From the NCBI RefSeq assembly GCF_001310275.1, contig NZ_LGYZ01000107.1, positions 1 through 64,000 of the forward strand: a DNA stretch of 64,000 nucleotides, written 5' to 3'. This DNA is from Nocardia arizonensis. Its GTDB lineage: Bacteria > Actinomycetota > Actinomycetes > Mycobacteriales > Mycobacteriaceae. The position numbers were made by a program, and so were the translations under genes. Shown here one piece after another: positions 8,270 through 16,523 of the stretch; position 1 is the first letter of the stretch; the number at the start of each line of letters is the position of its first letter. The notes below the pieces were generated by a model that ran no database searches, was not told the DNA's origin, and saw nothing but the letters and a program-made list of their open reading frames with translations.

Positions 8270-9801
8270 GATCGTCGACAGTTCCGGTCGTGATCGTCGG
8301 CGCGGGCCCGGTCGGGCTCACCGCGGCCACACTGCTCGCGCAGTACGGCGTCGAGTCGCTGGTGCTGGAACGCTGGGAGGGCGTCTACCCGCAGCCGCGC
8401 GCGGTTCACCTCGACGGTGAGATCCGGCGCATCATCGAACGCCTCGGCATCGGTGCGGGTTTCGATGCGATATCGCGGCCCGCGCTTGGGCTTCGACTGG
8501 TCGATCCGAACCACCGGGTGCTGGCGCAGTTCGATCGAGATACGAACGGCGGGCGAAACGGGTTCCCGGAGGCGAACCTGTTCGACCAGCCGGAGCTCGA
8601 GGAGCTGCTGCGCACCAATCTGCGCCTCTATCCGGCGACCACCCTGCGCGGCAGCGCGGAAGTCATCGCGGTCACGGCAGAAACCGATGGTGTCCGAGTG
8701 GATTTCAACGACCGCGCCACCGGGCTCGCCGAATCGATTCGGGCGGAATATGTCCTGGGGTGCGATGGCGCGAACAGTTCGGTGCGCACCGCGATCGGCG
8801 CACACATGCGGGATCTGCGATTCGAGCAGCGCTGGCTGGTCGTCGACATCGCGACGACGGCCGACCTGGGCCACTGGGAAGGCGTGCACCAGCTCTGTGA
8901 TCCGGCCCGCGCGGCAACCTACATGCGGATCGGGAAGACCCGGCATCGGTGGGAATTCCGATTGCGTCCGACCGAATCCGCTGCGGACTATCGCGACTTC
9001 GTTCGACTGCGTCCGTTGCTCGCGCCATGGCTCGGCGAAGCCGACTGTGAGCGAATGGAATTGGTGCGGGTCGCGGAATACACCTTTCGAGCCCAGCTGG
9101 CGGATCGGTGGCGCAGCGGACGGGTATTCCTGCTCGGTGACGCCGCCCACCTCACGCCACCGTTCATCGGGCAAGGCATGGGCGCGGGGCTGCGCGATGC
9201 CGCGAATCTGAGCTGGAAGCTGGCCGGCGTGCTGCGCGGCGAACTGCCGACGAGCGTGCTCGACACCTATGAAATCGAGCGAAAGCCCCACGCGCGGGCG
9301 ATGATCCGGTTGGCCGAACTCACCGGCCGCATCATGACCGAAGGCGGCGAACTCGGCAACCGGCTGCGCGGCCTCATCGCGCCACGCCTGCACCTGATCC
9401 CGGGCATAACCCGCATGATCACCAGCGGTGAATCACCGCCCTTGCGCCGCTCCTCGTTGGTGCGGGCATCGCCGATCCGCCGAGGTCCAGCCGGGCGGCT
9501 GCTCCCCAACGACCGGCTGGCCGACGGGCAGCGCACCGACGACATGATCGTCGGCCGCTACGCCATCGTCACCACCGACGATCCGTCACCGACCGACCTG
9601 GCCACCGCCGATCAACGCGGGGGTGTCGTGCTGCGCGCTCAGCCGCGGACGGAGCTGTATCGCTGGTTGCGCCGACGCCGCGCGGTGGCACTGCTGGTTC
9701 GTCCCGACGGCACCGTGCAGAGCAGCCAAGCAAATCTGTCCGACCTGTGCGCGTCACTACCCCGATTCACGCCGGGCATCCGACAACCGCAGGCGCACTG
9801 A
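8266..9801 (+). CDS. FAD-dependent aromatic monooxygenase (PheA/MhpA type)
   Basis: 511 residues, class A flavoprotein hydroxylase. Motifs: N-terminal dinucleotide fold VIVGAGPVGLTAA (GxGxxG), the GCDGANSSVR motif (DG fingerprint) and the second FAD motif FLLGDAAHLTPPFIGQGMG. A thioredoxin-like C-terminal extension is short. The family hydroxylates phenols such as 3-(3-hydroxyphenyl)propionate using NAD(P)H and O2 to give catechols, the substrates of extradiol dioxygenases. As the last gene of the operon it therefore probably acts before the first gene's product. ATGA overlap with the upstream gene. Confidence 0.88.
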   Translation: MRSSTVPVVIVGAGPVGLTAATLLAQYGVESLVLERWEGVYPQPRAVHLDGEIRRIIERLGIGAGFDAISRPALGLRLVDPNHRVLAQFDRDTNGGRNGFPEANLFDQPELEELLRTNLRLYPATTLRGSAEVIAVTAETDGVRVDFNDRATGLAESIRAEYVLGCDGANSSVRTAIGAHMRDLRFEQRWLVVDIATTADLGHWEGVHQLCDPARAATYMRIGKTRHRWEFRLRPTESAADYRDFVRLRPLLAPWLGEADCERMELVRVAEYTFRAQLADRWRSGRVFLLGDAAHLTPPFIGQGMGAGLRDAANLSWKLAGVLRGELPTSVLDTYEIERKPHARAMIRLAELTGRIMTEGGELGNRLRGLIAPRLHLIPGITRMITSGESPPLRRSSLVRASPIRRGPAGRLLPNDRLADGQRTDDMIVGRYAIVTTDDPSPTDLATADQRGGVVLRAQPRTELYRWLRRRRAVALLVRPDGTVQSSQANLSDLCASLPRFTPGIRQPQAH

Positions 9802-10133
9802 AGGTCGTGCCCGGTCCGGGACATGTCATGCCGGGCCACTATCGGCCTGACGCCTCGATCAGTAGGGGGCCTCGCGACTCCGCGGCGCGGAGAACGTAAC
9901 TACCGCTCACCACGCAGGGCACGCGGCGCATCAATCGGGTGAGCCTGGCCGTGTCGGCCGCGATCCAGGCGCATTTCAAGCGGGTCCGGGATGACGGTCG
10001 GCCCTTTTCAATGGCTGCCTTGCAGCCGGCATTCCCTCCGCATATAATGTGATTTTCGTCACATTATATGGCTTCCGCTGCGCGCGGGCCGGTCCATCCG
10101 AAATACGAGACAGCAGGATCGAGGAGAACAGCC
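9802..10133. other. Intergenic region after the catabolic operon
   Basis: About 330 bases. A GC-rich imperfect hairpin (9807-9839, arms GTGCCCGG and CCGGGCCAC) lies just after the operon and may end transcription. A short plus-strand open frame of about 37 codons (GTG near 9940 to the TGA at 10050-10052) has coding-like composition but no recognisable family. The region ends with the CRP-type palindrome described separately. Confidence 0.4.
10041..10070. promoter_or_regulatory. Near-consensus CRP/GlxR-type site with extended symmetry
   Basis: Perfect inverted repeat with 12-base arms CATATAATGTGA and TCACATTATATG separated by TTTTCG. The core TGTGA-N6-TCACA is exactly the half-site pair recognised by CRP-family regulators, including mycobacterial CRP and corynebacterial GlxR. 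It is strongly AT-rich in a GC-rich genome and lies 63 bases upstream of the cupin start codon. Confidence 0.75.
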
Positions 10134-10496
10134 ATGTCAGGTTTGGTACGAAAGAGTTTCGATTCCCCGGAGGAGACGCGCACATTCGAGGCGGGCAAGG
10201 GCAAACTCGATCTCGTCAACCTCGAGGGCGGCGCGGTCGGCCGGGCGGTGTTCGAGCCCGGCTGGCGGTGGTCGGAACACGTCAAGCCGATCGCGCACAC
10301 CGACAGCTGCCAGGCTTCGCATATGGGCTACTGCGTCTCGGGGCATATGGCGGTCGTCATGGAGGACGGCGAGAAACTGGAATTCGGACCCGGCGACTTC
10401 ATGATCGCCCCACCCGGCCACGACGCCTGGACGGTCGGAGACGAGCCCTTCGTCATGATCGACTGGCAGGGAGTTGCCGACTACGCCAAGCGTTGA
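10134..10496 (+). CDS. Single-domain cupin protein
   Basis: 120 residues with a cupin core: the first motif around MGYCVSGHMAVVMEDGEK and second motif GPGDFMIAPPGHDAWTVGDEP. Cupins bind a metal or small ligand; this short form without fused domain could be an enzyme or a binding protein. The ATG at 10134 is preceded by GAGGAGA; an in-frame ATG at 10068 falls inside the CRP-like palindrome and is rejected. Likely controlled by that palindrome. No partner gene follows directly. Confidence 0.75.
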   Translation: MSGLVRKSFDSPEETRTFEAGKGKLDLVNLEGGAVGRAVFEPGWRWSEHVKPIAHTDSCQASHMGYCVSGHMAVVMEDGEKLEFGPGDFMIAPPGHDAWTVGDEPFVMIDWQGVADYAKR

Positions 10497-11121
10497 ACCG
10501 ATCGCGCCGCCGAGGTTTCCAGGATGTGACCGACAGCGTATGAGCTGACGCTGTCCCCACGCACATCGACAGGGCGTTGCGCCGAGCCCGAGCCGACCGT
10601 GGACCGAAATCCTCTGTCGTGCGGATCTTCTCGTGCAACCTTCGGGTCGAGTACTCACCGGCGGTCCCGCCGGTGAGCGTTCGAGCATGCCTTCGTCGAG
10701 ACGTTCGACCCCGTGCCCGGCCGTGCGGGCGATGCGCGCACCGCGTCGGGGGCCATCACGCAGAACGCCCCGCGACAGTAGGACCACGATGTCGCGGTCG
10801 GCGGGCAATTCGGCGAGGCGGTCGGCGAGTTCGGCGACCGGGATATCTGCGCCTCCGCGCGTAGATGATTGCCGCACCGAGGACAACGGGACCACAGAGA
10901 TACCTCGAGGGCGACGCCGCCGCCGTGCCCTCGCACGCCGGAAAGCGAATCCCGCCGCAGGCCGGCTCAATGGAAAAGAAACCGAAAACGGACGAAAACG
11001 GACCGCGGGACTCATTGTCACGGGGTCGTGGCTGAGGGTTACTGGGTACAGCGCCGCGTCACGACAAGATCGTGTGCGGAGCAACCTCTTTCACCTCGCG
11101 TCACATTTGGGAGGCGGCGAA
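10497..11121. other. Gene-poor stretch containing a broken rhodanese gene
   Basis: About 620 bases between the cupin and IPT/TIG genes. Apart from the minus-strand rhodanese remnant (10650-10850) no intact coding region is convincing. The plus-strand frame open from 10633 is Arg- and Pro-rich and looks like an extension of the IPT/TIG frame without coding character. Confidence 0.4.
10650..10850 (-). pseudogene. Frameshifted rhodanese-domain remnant (ArsR-rhodanese type)
   Basis: Reading the minus strand gives IPVAELADRLAELPADRDIV, then after a one-base shift near 10780 the active-loop sequence YCRGAFCVMAPDAVR, then after a second shift near 10740 HGVERLDEGMLE and AGPPV. Joined, this is the C-terminal rhodanese domain typical of ArsR-rhodanese fusion regulators of actinomycetes, including a catalytic-type Cys loop. 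The N-terminal ArsR part is missing and the reading frame is broken twice, so no functional protein is expected. Confidence 0.7.
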
Positions 11122-12417
11122 ATGCCCACTATTACTTCGCTTTCACCGGTTTCCGGTCCACCGTCCGGGGGCAACAGTGTGGTTATCACCGGCACCGGGT
11201 TCAGTGGTGTCGGCCCTTTGAGCGTGCGTTTCGGCACCGCGGGAACCGCATTCACCATCGACTCCGATACTCGGATCAGGGCCGTCGCGCCCAGTGGAGC
11301 GGGCACGGTGCAGGTTACGGTCACCGCGGTGCTGGACGGCACGAGCAACACACTGCCCTATACCTATGCTGTTCCTTCGGCTCCGGTCCTGACCTCGCTC
11401 GATCCCGATTTCGGCCCGACCACCGGTGGCACCGTTGTCACCCTCACCGGCGCCGGATTCGGCGGCGCCACCGCGGTGTCCTTCGGCGCCGCCGCCGCGC
11501 CGTTCACCGTCGATTTCGACAACCGGATAACCGCCGTCGCACCCGCGGCGGCCGAAGGTCCCGTCGACGTCACCGTCACCACCCCGATCGGCACCAGCAA
11601 TCCGGTGACCTTCGTATACGTCGCTTTCCCTGCCGTCACGGCGGTCACCCCGACCGCGATCCCGGAATCCGGCGGCGCCGTCGTCACCGTCACCGGCACG
11701 GGACTCTGCGACACCGACGAGGTGTCTTTCGATGACATCCCGGCGACCTCGTTCACTGTCGTCTCCGATACCCAGGTCACCGCCGTGACACCCGCATTGG
11801 TCGGCAACTCGGCAGTTCGCGGGATCTGTATCAGGATCTGCATAAACAAGAAGATTTTCGGAAGGTGGTTCAGGTTCTGTTTCGTATTGTGCGGGTATAT
11901 CTCGGTGTACAAGTCCGGCGTGCATTTGTTCACGATCGACCCGAGTTCGGGTCCGACCGCGGGCGGCAACTCCGTGGTCCTCACCGGTGTGGGATTCACC
12001 GGCGCCACCGGGGTGTTCTTCGGCGCCACCCCCGCACCGGGCTTCACGGTGGTCTCCGACACCCAGATCACCGCCGTCGTGCCCGCCGCCGCAGCAGGAC
12101 CAGTGCTCGTCACCGTCCAAACACCTACCGGGACAACCGAACCGGTGATCTACACCTATGTCGCCGCCCCGGCCCTCACCACGGTCACCCCGGACTCCGG
12201 CCCGGCAACCGGCGGCACCACCGTGCTCCTGACCGGCACCGGATTCGGCACCGCCGACGAAGTGCTCTTCGGCTCCACTCCAGCCCCGTCGTTCACCATC
12301 GATTCCGACAGCCAGATCACCGCTGTGACACCCCCGAACGCCGCCGGAACGGTGAACCTCACCGTGACCAACCCCGGAGGCACCAGCAACGCCATACCCT
12401 TCACCTACATACCGTGA
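11122..12417 (+). CDS. IPT/TIG-repeat protein with a foreign-looking internal segment
   Basis: 431 residues made of about five immunoglobulin-like IPT/TIG repeats of 80-85 residues, each with a PxxGPxxGG opening, a GxGF motif, a V(S/F)FG strand and an (I/V)xAVxP strand. Such repeats occur in surface and adhesion-type proteins. No signal peptide or anchor is visible at the ATG at 11122, which follows GGGAGG. Roughly residues 227-271 (bases 11801-11935) do not fit: the end of the third repeat is replaced by a Cys-, Phe-, Ile- and Lys-rich segment of distinctly lower GC. Whether it is still a functional protein is uncertain. Confidence 0.75.
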   Translation: MPTITSLSPVSGPPSGGNSVVITGTGFSGVGPLSVRFGTAGTAFTIDSDTRIRAVAPSGAGTVQVTVTAVLDGTSNTLPYTYAVPSAPVLTSLDPDFGPTTGGTVVTLTGAGFGGATAVSFGAAAAPFTVDFDNRITAVAPAAAEGPVDVTVTTPIGTSNPVTFVYVAFPAVTAVTPTAIPESGGAVVTVTGTGLCDTDEVSFDDIPATSFTVVSDTQVTAVTPALVGNSAVRGICIRICINKKIFGRWFRFCFVLCGYISVYKSGVHLFTIDPSSGPTAGGNSVVLTGVGFTGATGVFFGATPAPGFTVVSDTQITAVVPAAAAGPVLVTVQTPTGTTEPVIYTYVAAPALTTVTPDSGPATGGTTVLLTGTGFGTADEVLFGSTPAPSFTIDSDSQITAVTPPNAAGTVNLTVTNPGGTSNAIPFTYIP

Positions 12418-12500
12418 TGGGATAGCCGATCGCCGGATTCGGCCTGGAGGGCGGTGCCGAGTTCATCGACGGTGGCTCCGCCGCCATTCCGCACCGTGGG

Positions 12501-13442
12501 TCACGCCGCGGTGCGGAATGCGGTGGGGCTCATGCCTTTGTGACGTTTGAAGGCGGCGCTGAAGCCGAAAGCGTCTGCGTAGCCCACGGTTCTGGCTATC
12601 CGCGCGACGGTCAGATCCGTGTCGAGGAGCAGGGCGGCGGCTTCGTCCATGCGGATCTCGGTGAGATAGGTCAGGGGCGGGCGGCCCATCACGGCGGTGA
12701 AGCGTTTGGCGAACAACGCCCGTGACACGCCGGCCCGCTCGGCCAGGGCGGCGACGGTCCAGGCGCGGGTCGGGCGGCTGTGAATCGCTTCCAGTCCGAG
12801 GGCGACCACGGGATCGGACAGCCCCTGGAACCATTCGGGGGCGTCCGCACCCGCTCGGGTGAACCAGGCTCGCAGAGTGCACACCAGGCCCCAGTCCAAC
12901 AGACGGTCGAGCATGGCCTGCGAACCGGCGCTGCGGGTGGCGGCCTCGCTTGCCGCGGCCTCCAGCCAGGCGCACGTCTCGTCTTGCTCCGCGCTGACCA
13001 CGGCCACCGTGGGCAGCGCGCGCAGCAGTCGCTCGTGGCGATGGCCGGAGGCGCGGTAGGCGGCGATGATCAGGGTGGTGGTGGCCAGCGCCGACTCCTC
13101 CTCCCAGTCGATTTCGCCCGCTTCTGCGTCGACACAATCGGATTCGTCCACGAAACAGGCGATCTCGTATTCGGCGGGCACTCGGCCGGGGGAATCGGGC
13201 CGATCGACCAGCTCGAAGGGCGCCGGACCGCGCACGATCGCCGTGTCACCCGCGCGCAGCGGACGTTCGGCGCCGTCGGCGAGTACCAGCGTGCCATCAC
13301 CGCGCAGCACCGTGACCATGGTCAACGGCGCGCGGTCGACGAATCGGATCGTCCACGGCGCTTTCAGCACCGCCTGCCCGACCATCGCACCTTCCGCGCG
13401 AATGCCGCCGAGCACATAACTCAAAGGGTCCACGCCAACCAC
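12501..13442 (-). CDS. AraC-family transcriptional regulator
   Basis: 313 residues. N-terminal cupin-type ligand domain (about 1-170; LRAGDTAIVRGPAPFELVD) and C-terminal double helix-turn-helix (about 215-313: WTVAALAERAGVSRALFAKRF and LTVARIARTVGYADAFGFSA, ending MSPTAFR). The family resembles AraC regulators that sense small electrophiles or aromatic compounds through the cupin domain. GTG start at 13442 follows AGGAG. It diverges from the NAD(P)H oxidoreductase gene only 99 bases away, which is the probable target. Confidence 0.88.
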   Translation of the reverse strand: MVGVDPLSYVLGGIRAEGAMVGQAVLKAPWTIRFVDRAPLTMVTVLRGDGTLVLADGAERPLRAGDTAIVRGPAPFELVDRPDSPGRVPAEYEIACFVDESDCVDAEAGEIDWEEESALATTTLIIAAYRASGHRHERLLRALPTVAVVSAEQDETCAWLEAAASEAATRSAGSQAMLDRLLDWGLVCTLRAWFTRAGADAPEWFQGLSDPVVALGLEAIHSRPTRAWTVAALAERAGVSRALFAKRFTAVMGRPPLTYLTEIRMDEAAALLLDTDLTVARIARTVGYADAFGFSAAFKRHKGMSPTAFRTAA

Positions 13443-13541
13443 CGTAGACGAACTCCTATCTTTCAGAGCTTCGCGACCATGGATCGTCCACGCTATCCGG
13501 GCTGTACTCGATATACGAGATCACCGAGTACAGGAGAAACA

Positions 13542-14240
13542 GTGGAATACGGCAGCAATGCACCGCGCACCGCACTCGTCGTCGTCGCCCATCACCGTCC
13601 GGATTCACTCACCGCCCATATCGGCAGACGTACGGTCACCCAATTGGAGACCGCGGGATTCCGGGTCGATCTGCTCGACTTGAACGGCGAGGGATTCGAT
13701 CCGCGAATGACGGTCGCCGACCAGCCGGATTGGAACGACCGGGACAAGGTCTACTCCGCCGAAGTCGGCGCGCACATGGACCGCATGCTCGCCGCCGATC
13801 ACGTGATCGTGGTCTTTCCCGTGTATTGGGGTAGCGTGCCCGCGCTGCTCAAGGGCTGGATCGACCGGGTGTGGAACTACGGGTTCGCCTACGGTCACAG
13901 CACGCCTCGGCTGGCGGGCAGAACCATTCTGTGGCTCGGTCTGGCGGGCGCGACCTCGAGCGATCCGGTGGTGGAGGCGATGCGGGCGATGCTGGACAAC
14001 CAGTTGAACGCCTCCATCGCCTACTACTGCGGATTCGATCGGTCGACCGTCGGCCTGCTGACCGACGCCGAGGAAAATCCCCAGAGCGTCTCCCCCGAAG
14101 GCGAACTGCTCATCGGCGACGCGGTATCCGCAAACGAACGCGACGCCCATTACGCCGAATTCGAGCGCAGGGCAGCCGATTTCGTGACCGCGTCGCTCGC
14201 GGCCGACCGCGAGGCCGTCGGAGCGGAATCCCGTCGTTGA
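13542..14240 (+). CDS. NAD(P)H oxidoreductase, flavodoxin-like fold
   Basis: 232 residues. Flavodoxin-like fold of the NQO/YwrO/MdaB class: ALVVVAHHRPDSLTAHI for the FMN/FAD phosphate loop, then VVFPVYWGSVPALLKGWIDRV, which is the family signature, and LAGRTILWLGLAGA. Such enzymes reduce quinones or nitro compounds by two electrons using NAD(P)H. GTG start at 13542 follows AGGAGA by about six bases. Divergent AraC gene suggests inducible control, possibly by quinones or electrophiles. Ends at a strong bidirectional hairpin. Confidence 0.85.
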   Translation: MEYGSNAPRTALVVVAHHRPDSLTAHIGRRTVTQLETAGFRVDLLDLNGEGFDPRMTVADQPDWNDRDKVYSAEVGAHMDRMLAADHVIVVFPVYWGSVPALLKGWIDRVWNYGFAYGHSTPRLAGRTILWLGLAGATSSDPVVEAMRAMLDNQLNASIAYYCGFDRSTVGLLTDAEENPQSVSPEGELLIGDAVSANERDAHYAEFERRAADFVTASLAADREAVGAESRR

Positions 14241-14250
14241 GCGTTGCGCG

Positions 14251-14283
14251 GAGGAGGGGCCGGACGGCGCCCGGCCCCTCCTC
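14251..14283. terminator. Bidirectional GC hairpin terminator
   Basis: Perfect 13-base arms GAGGAGGGGCCGG (14251-14263) and CCGGCCCCTCCTC (14271-14283) with a 7-base loop, between the converging oxidoreductase and beta-propeller genes. No long T run, as is common in high-GC actinomycetes. Confidence 0.8.
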
Positions 14284-14287
14284 GGAT

Positions 14288-15553
14288 TCAGGCGGCCGGT
14301 GTCTTCCATCCGGTCGGCAGGTTACCGACGCGAATCCGTTGCGGATGATCGCCAACGGGGATCGAGGTGATCTTGTTGCCGGTGCCGAAATCGATCGCGG
14401 TCACCTGGTCGGCGGCGCTTTCGGAGATGATGCACGCTTTCCCGTCACCGCTGACCGTTGCCCAGTACGGCTTGGACGCGGTCACCAGCGGCCCCTCCTG
14501 AAGGGTCGCGCGGTCGACGATGGTGGCGTAGTCGTCCATCGTTCCGGCGATGCACAACTTGTTGCCCGACGGGTCCATCGACATGCCGTGATGACGCGAG
14601 TCGTTGACCCAATCCTTCCGTTCGGGGCTGGTATTCGGGTTCTTCGGCAACTCCTTGATACGCAGGATCTTGTCGGAGGCCACGTCGTATTCGAGGAAGC
14701 CGTTGAAGAACGACACCTGGAAGTACATCTTGGACTCGTCGGGGGTGAAGGCCACCGGACGCACGGCGTCCGAGAGCCCCTTCTGACCGAACGCGTCGAG
14801 GCGATCGCGCATGTCGATCGTCCTGACCACCTTGAAGGTATTGGCGTCGGCGACTGTGATCTTGCGGTCGCCCTTGGTGAAGTCGAGGAACGGAGCGTCG
14901 AGATCGGTGTTGACGTCCCCGATCGCCATGTTCCAGATCTTGCCGTCGGCGGTGAAGACGTTCTCGTGCGGTTTGTCACCGGTGGCGAACTTACCCAACT
15001 CCTTGCCGGTGACGATGTCGAGCACATGGACGGTATTGCTGGTCGAGGCCGAGACCGCGACCCGTTTGCCGTCCGGCGATACGGCCATGTGATCGGATCG
15101 GTTGCCCGAGACCGGGAACCGCCACTTCACCTTGCCGGTGGCACTGTCGACGGACACGACGTCGGCGAAGCTGGGTCGCGAGACGACGATGGCCGAACCG
15201 TCCGGGGTCGTGTACATGTCGTCGATGTACTGGTCGTGGCCTTCGCCGACCGTCTGGCGGATGCCGAGAAAGTAAGCGAGCTTGATCGGATTGAGGTAGA
15301 TCTCGCGAAGCCGCTCGTCCTTGTCGGGAATAAGGTTGATCCGACCGATCTTGGCGAAGTCGCCGGTGGATTCGATGATGTCGGCGACGCCCTCCCAGTT
15401 GTTGCCGACGAGCATTATCTGGTTCAAGCCGGGCTCGGCGCCGGCTCGGCCTACTTCGTAGGTGAATACGCCTGCCATCATGGTCGCGACGAGGGCCGCT
15501 GCCGCGCTGCGCCACACCCGTCTACGATGAGGGGTGGTTGCTGAGACGCGCAT
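14288..15553 (-). CDS. Secreted YncE-like beta-propeller protein
   Basis: 421 residues. Signal peptide or membrane anchor at the N-terminus (basic PHRRRVWR, hydrophobic AAAALVATMMAGVFTY). The rest contains YVTN/YncE-type propeller blades, for example DMYTTPDGSAIVVSRP, HMAVSPDGKRVAVSAS, PVAFTPDESKMYF and GMSMDPSGNKLCIAG. Such seven-bladed propellers bind ligands or act as lactonases or surface proteins; no catalytic set is evident. The ATG at 15553 is preceded by GGAGGAATTC. The 5' region carries a 10-bp stem hairpin (15582-15608). The final residues overlap the approach to the terminator shared with the oxidoreductase. Confidence 0.8.
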   Translation of the reverse strand: MRVSATTPHRRRVWRSAAAALVATMMAGVFTYEVGRAGAEPGLNQIMLVGNNWEGVADIIESTGDFAKIGRINLIPDKDERLREIYLNPIKLAYFLGIRQTVGEGHDQYIDDMYTTPDGSAIVVSRPSFADVVSVDSATGKVKWRFPVSGNRSDHMAVSPDGKRVAVSASTSNTVHVLDIVTGKELGKFATGDKPHENVFTADGKIWNMAIGDVNTDLDAPFLDFTKGDRKITVADANTFKVVRTIDMRDRLDAFGQKGLSDAVRPVAFTPDESKMYFQVSFFNGFLEYDVASDKILRIKELPKNPNTSPERKDWVNDSRHHGMSMDPSGNKLCIAGTMDDYATIVDRATLQEGPLVTASKPYWATVSGDGKACIISESAADQVTAIDFGTGNKITSIPVGDHPQRIRVGNLPTGWKTPAA

Positions 15554-15581
15554 AGAATTCCTCCAGGAAAGTACTGCGGTC

Positions 15582-15608
15582 GTGGGGCGCGGTTGGAGCG
15601 CGCCCCAC
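15582..15608 (-). promoter_or_regulatory. Hairpin in the leader of the beta-propeller gene
   Basis: Arms GTGGGGCGCG (15582-15591) and CGCGCCCCAC (15599-15608) with a 7-base loop, beginning 29 bases upstream of the start codon. It could act on the mRNA leader or be a protein-binding site; sequence alone does not decide. Confidence 0.45.
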
Positions 15609-15708
15609 AATGCCGTGGCTATCCTGGGGCAAGGACGGCCACAGCATCCGCAACGTGGAACAATATGGCCGGCCGGGCACTAGCACACAGAGCCTTGTGG
15701 GCGTTGCG

Positions 15709-15744
15709 ACCCGAGTCTGAATATTCGTGTATTCAGACTCGGGT
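15709..15744. promoter_or_regulatory. Large perfect palindrome between beta-propeller and TetR genes
   Basis: Arms ACCCGAGTCTGAATA (15709-15723) and TATTCAGACTCGGGT (15730-15744), fully complementary over 15 bases, with a 6-base centre. It lies 69 bases before the TetR start and 155 before the divergent beta-propeller start, the usual place for a TetR operator. A cruciform or transcript hairpin is an alternative. Confidence 0.6.
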
Positions 15745-15813
15745 TACTGAAGAGTAGACAATCGTGTTGTGGACCACAACCCCTCGGTGCCGGGCCCGTA
15801 GAGAGGGGTAGAC

Positions 15814-16470
15814 ATGGCCAGGATCGCCTCCGCGACAGGCCGTTACGGTGGCCGACCAGCATCGGAACGGCACGCCGAACGTCGCATGCGACTGCGCGAA
15901 GCCGGACTGGATCTGTTCGGCGCGGGACCGGGATATCGCAACAGTCGCTTGGTGGATGTGTGCAAGCGCGCGGGATTGTCCACCCGGCAGTTCTACGAGG
16001 AGTACCACACACTCGAAGACCTGCTGGCCGACCTCCACCTGTCCGTCAACGAACTGGCCGAACAACGTCTCGTAGCCGAAATCGGGCTCGTAGCGGACCT
16101 ACCCATCCGCGACCGTGTAGCCAGGATCGTCCACACCTACATCGACGCCGTCACCGTCGACCCGCGTTTCACCCGCATCCTGTTCGTCGAAATCGTCGGT
16201 GTGAGTGAACGACTCGACCAACAGCGCCTGGAACGGCGGTCGCGCTGGATCGAGCTGCTGGTCCAACTGTACGAGGACGCACTCCGCCGCGGCGACATCA
16301 CCCCATTCGATCCCAGACTCACCGCGGCGACATTCGTGGGGTCGGTCAACGGTCTCATGCACGACTGGACCGTCGGCTGGGTCGACGCCACCAGCGATCA
16401 AGTCGCCGACGAATTGCAGCGCATGCTGATAGGCAGGCTGGAACTCAGCCACGCGGAAGACCTGGCCTGA
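15814..16470 (+). CDS. TetR-family regulator
   Basis: 218 residues. N-terminal helix-turn-helix (RLREAGLDLFGAGPGYRNSRL, VCKRAGLSTRQFYEEYHTLEDLL) and helical C-terminal domain (KstR2-like TetR_C pattern around RILFVEIVGVSERLDQQRLERR). Divergent from the secreted beta-propeller gene, with a large palindrome between them, so that gene is the first candidate target. No cognate enzyme is adjacent that would suggest its ligand. ATG start at 15814 with weak purine-rich sequence upstream. Confidence 0.85.
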   Translation: MARIASATGRYGGRPASERHAERRMRLREAGLDLFGAGPGYRNSRLVDVCKRAGLSTRQFYEEYHTLEDLLADLHLSVNELAEQRLVAEIGLVADLPIRDRVARIVHTYIDAVTVDPRFTRILFVEIVGVSERLDQQRLERRSRWIELLVQLYEDALRRGDITPFDPRLTAATFVGSVNGLMHDWTVGWVDATSDQVADELQRMLIGRLELSHAEDLA

Positions 16471-16482
16471 CTCGACTGAAAT

Positions 16483-16494
16483 GAATGATCATTC
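16483..16494. promoter_or_regulatory. Short perfect palindrome
   Basis: GAATGATCATTC, self-complementary over 12 bases, 13 bases after the TetR stop. It may be an operator for the following kinase gene. Confidence 0.35.
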
Positions 16495-16523
16495 TTCTTT
16501 CGAGAGGATGTGAACGGCGTCTC

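Noticed and set aside
10068..10133. Upstream ATG as the start of the cupin
   Set aside because: It falls at the edge of the CRP-type palindrome; ATG 10134 has GAGGAGA upstream.
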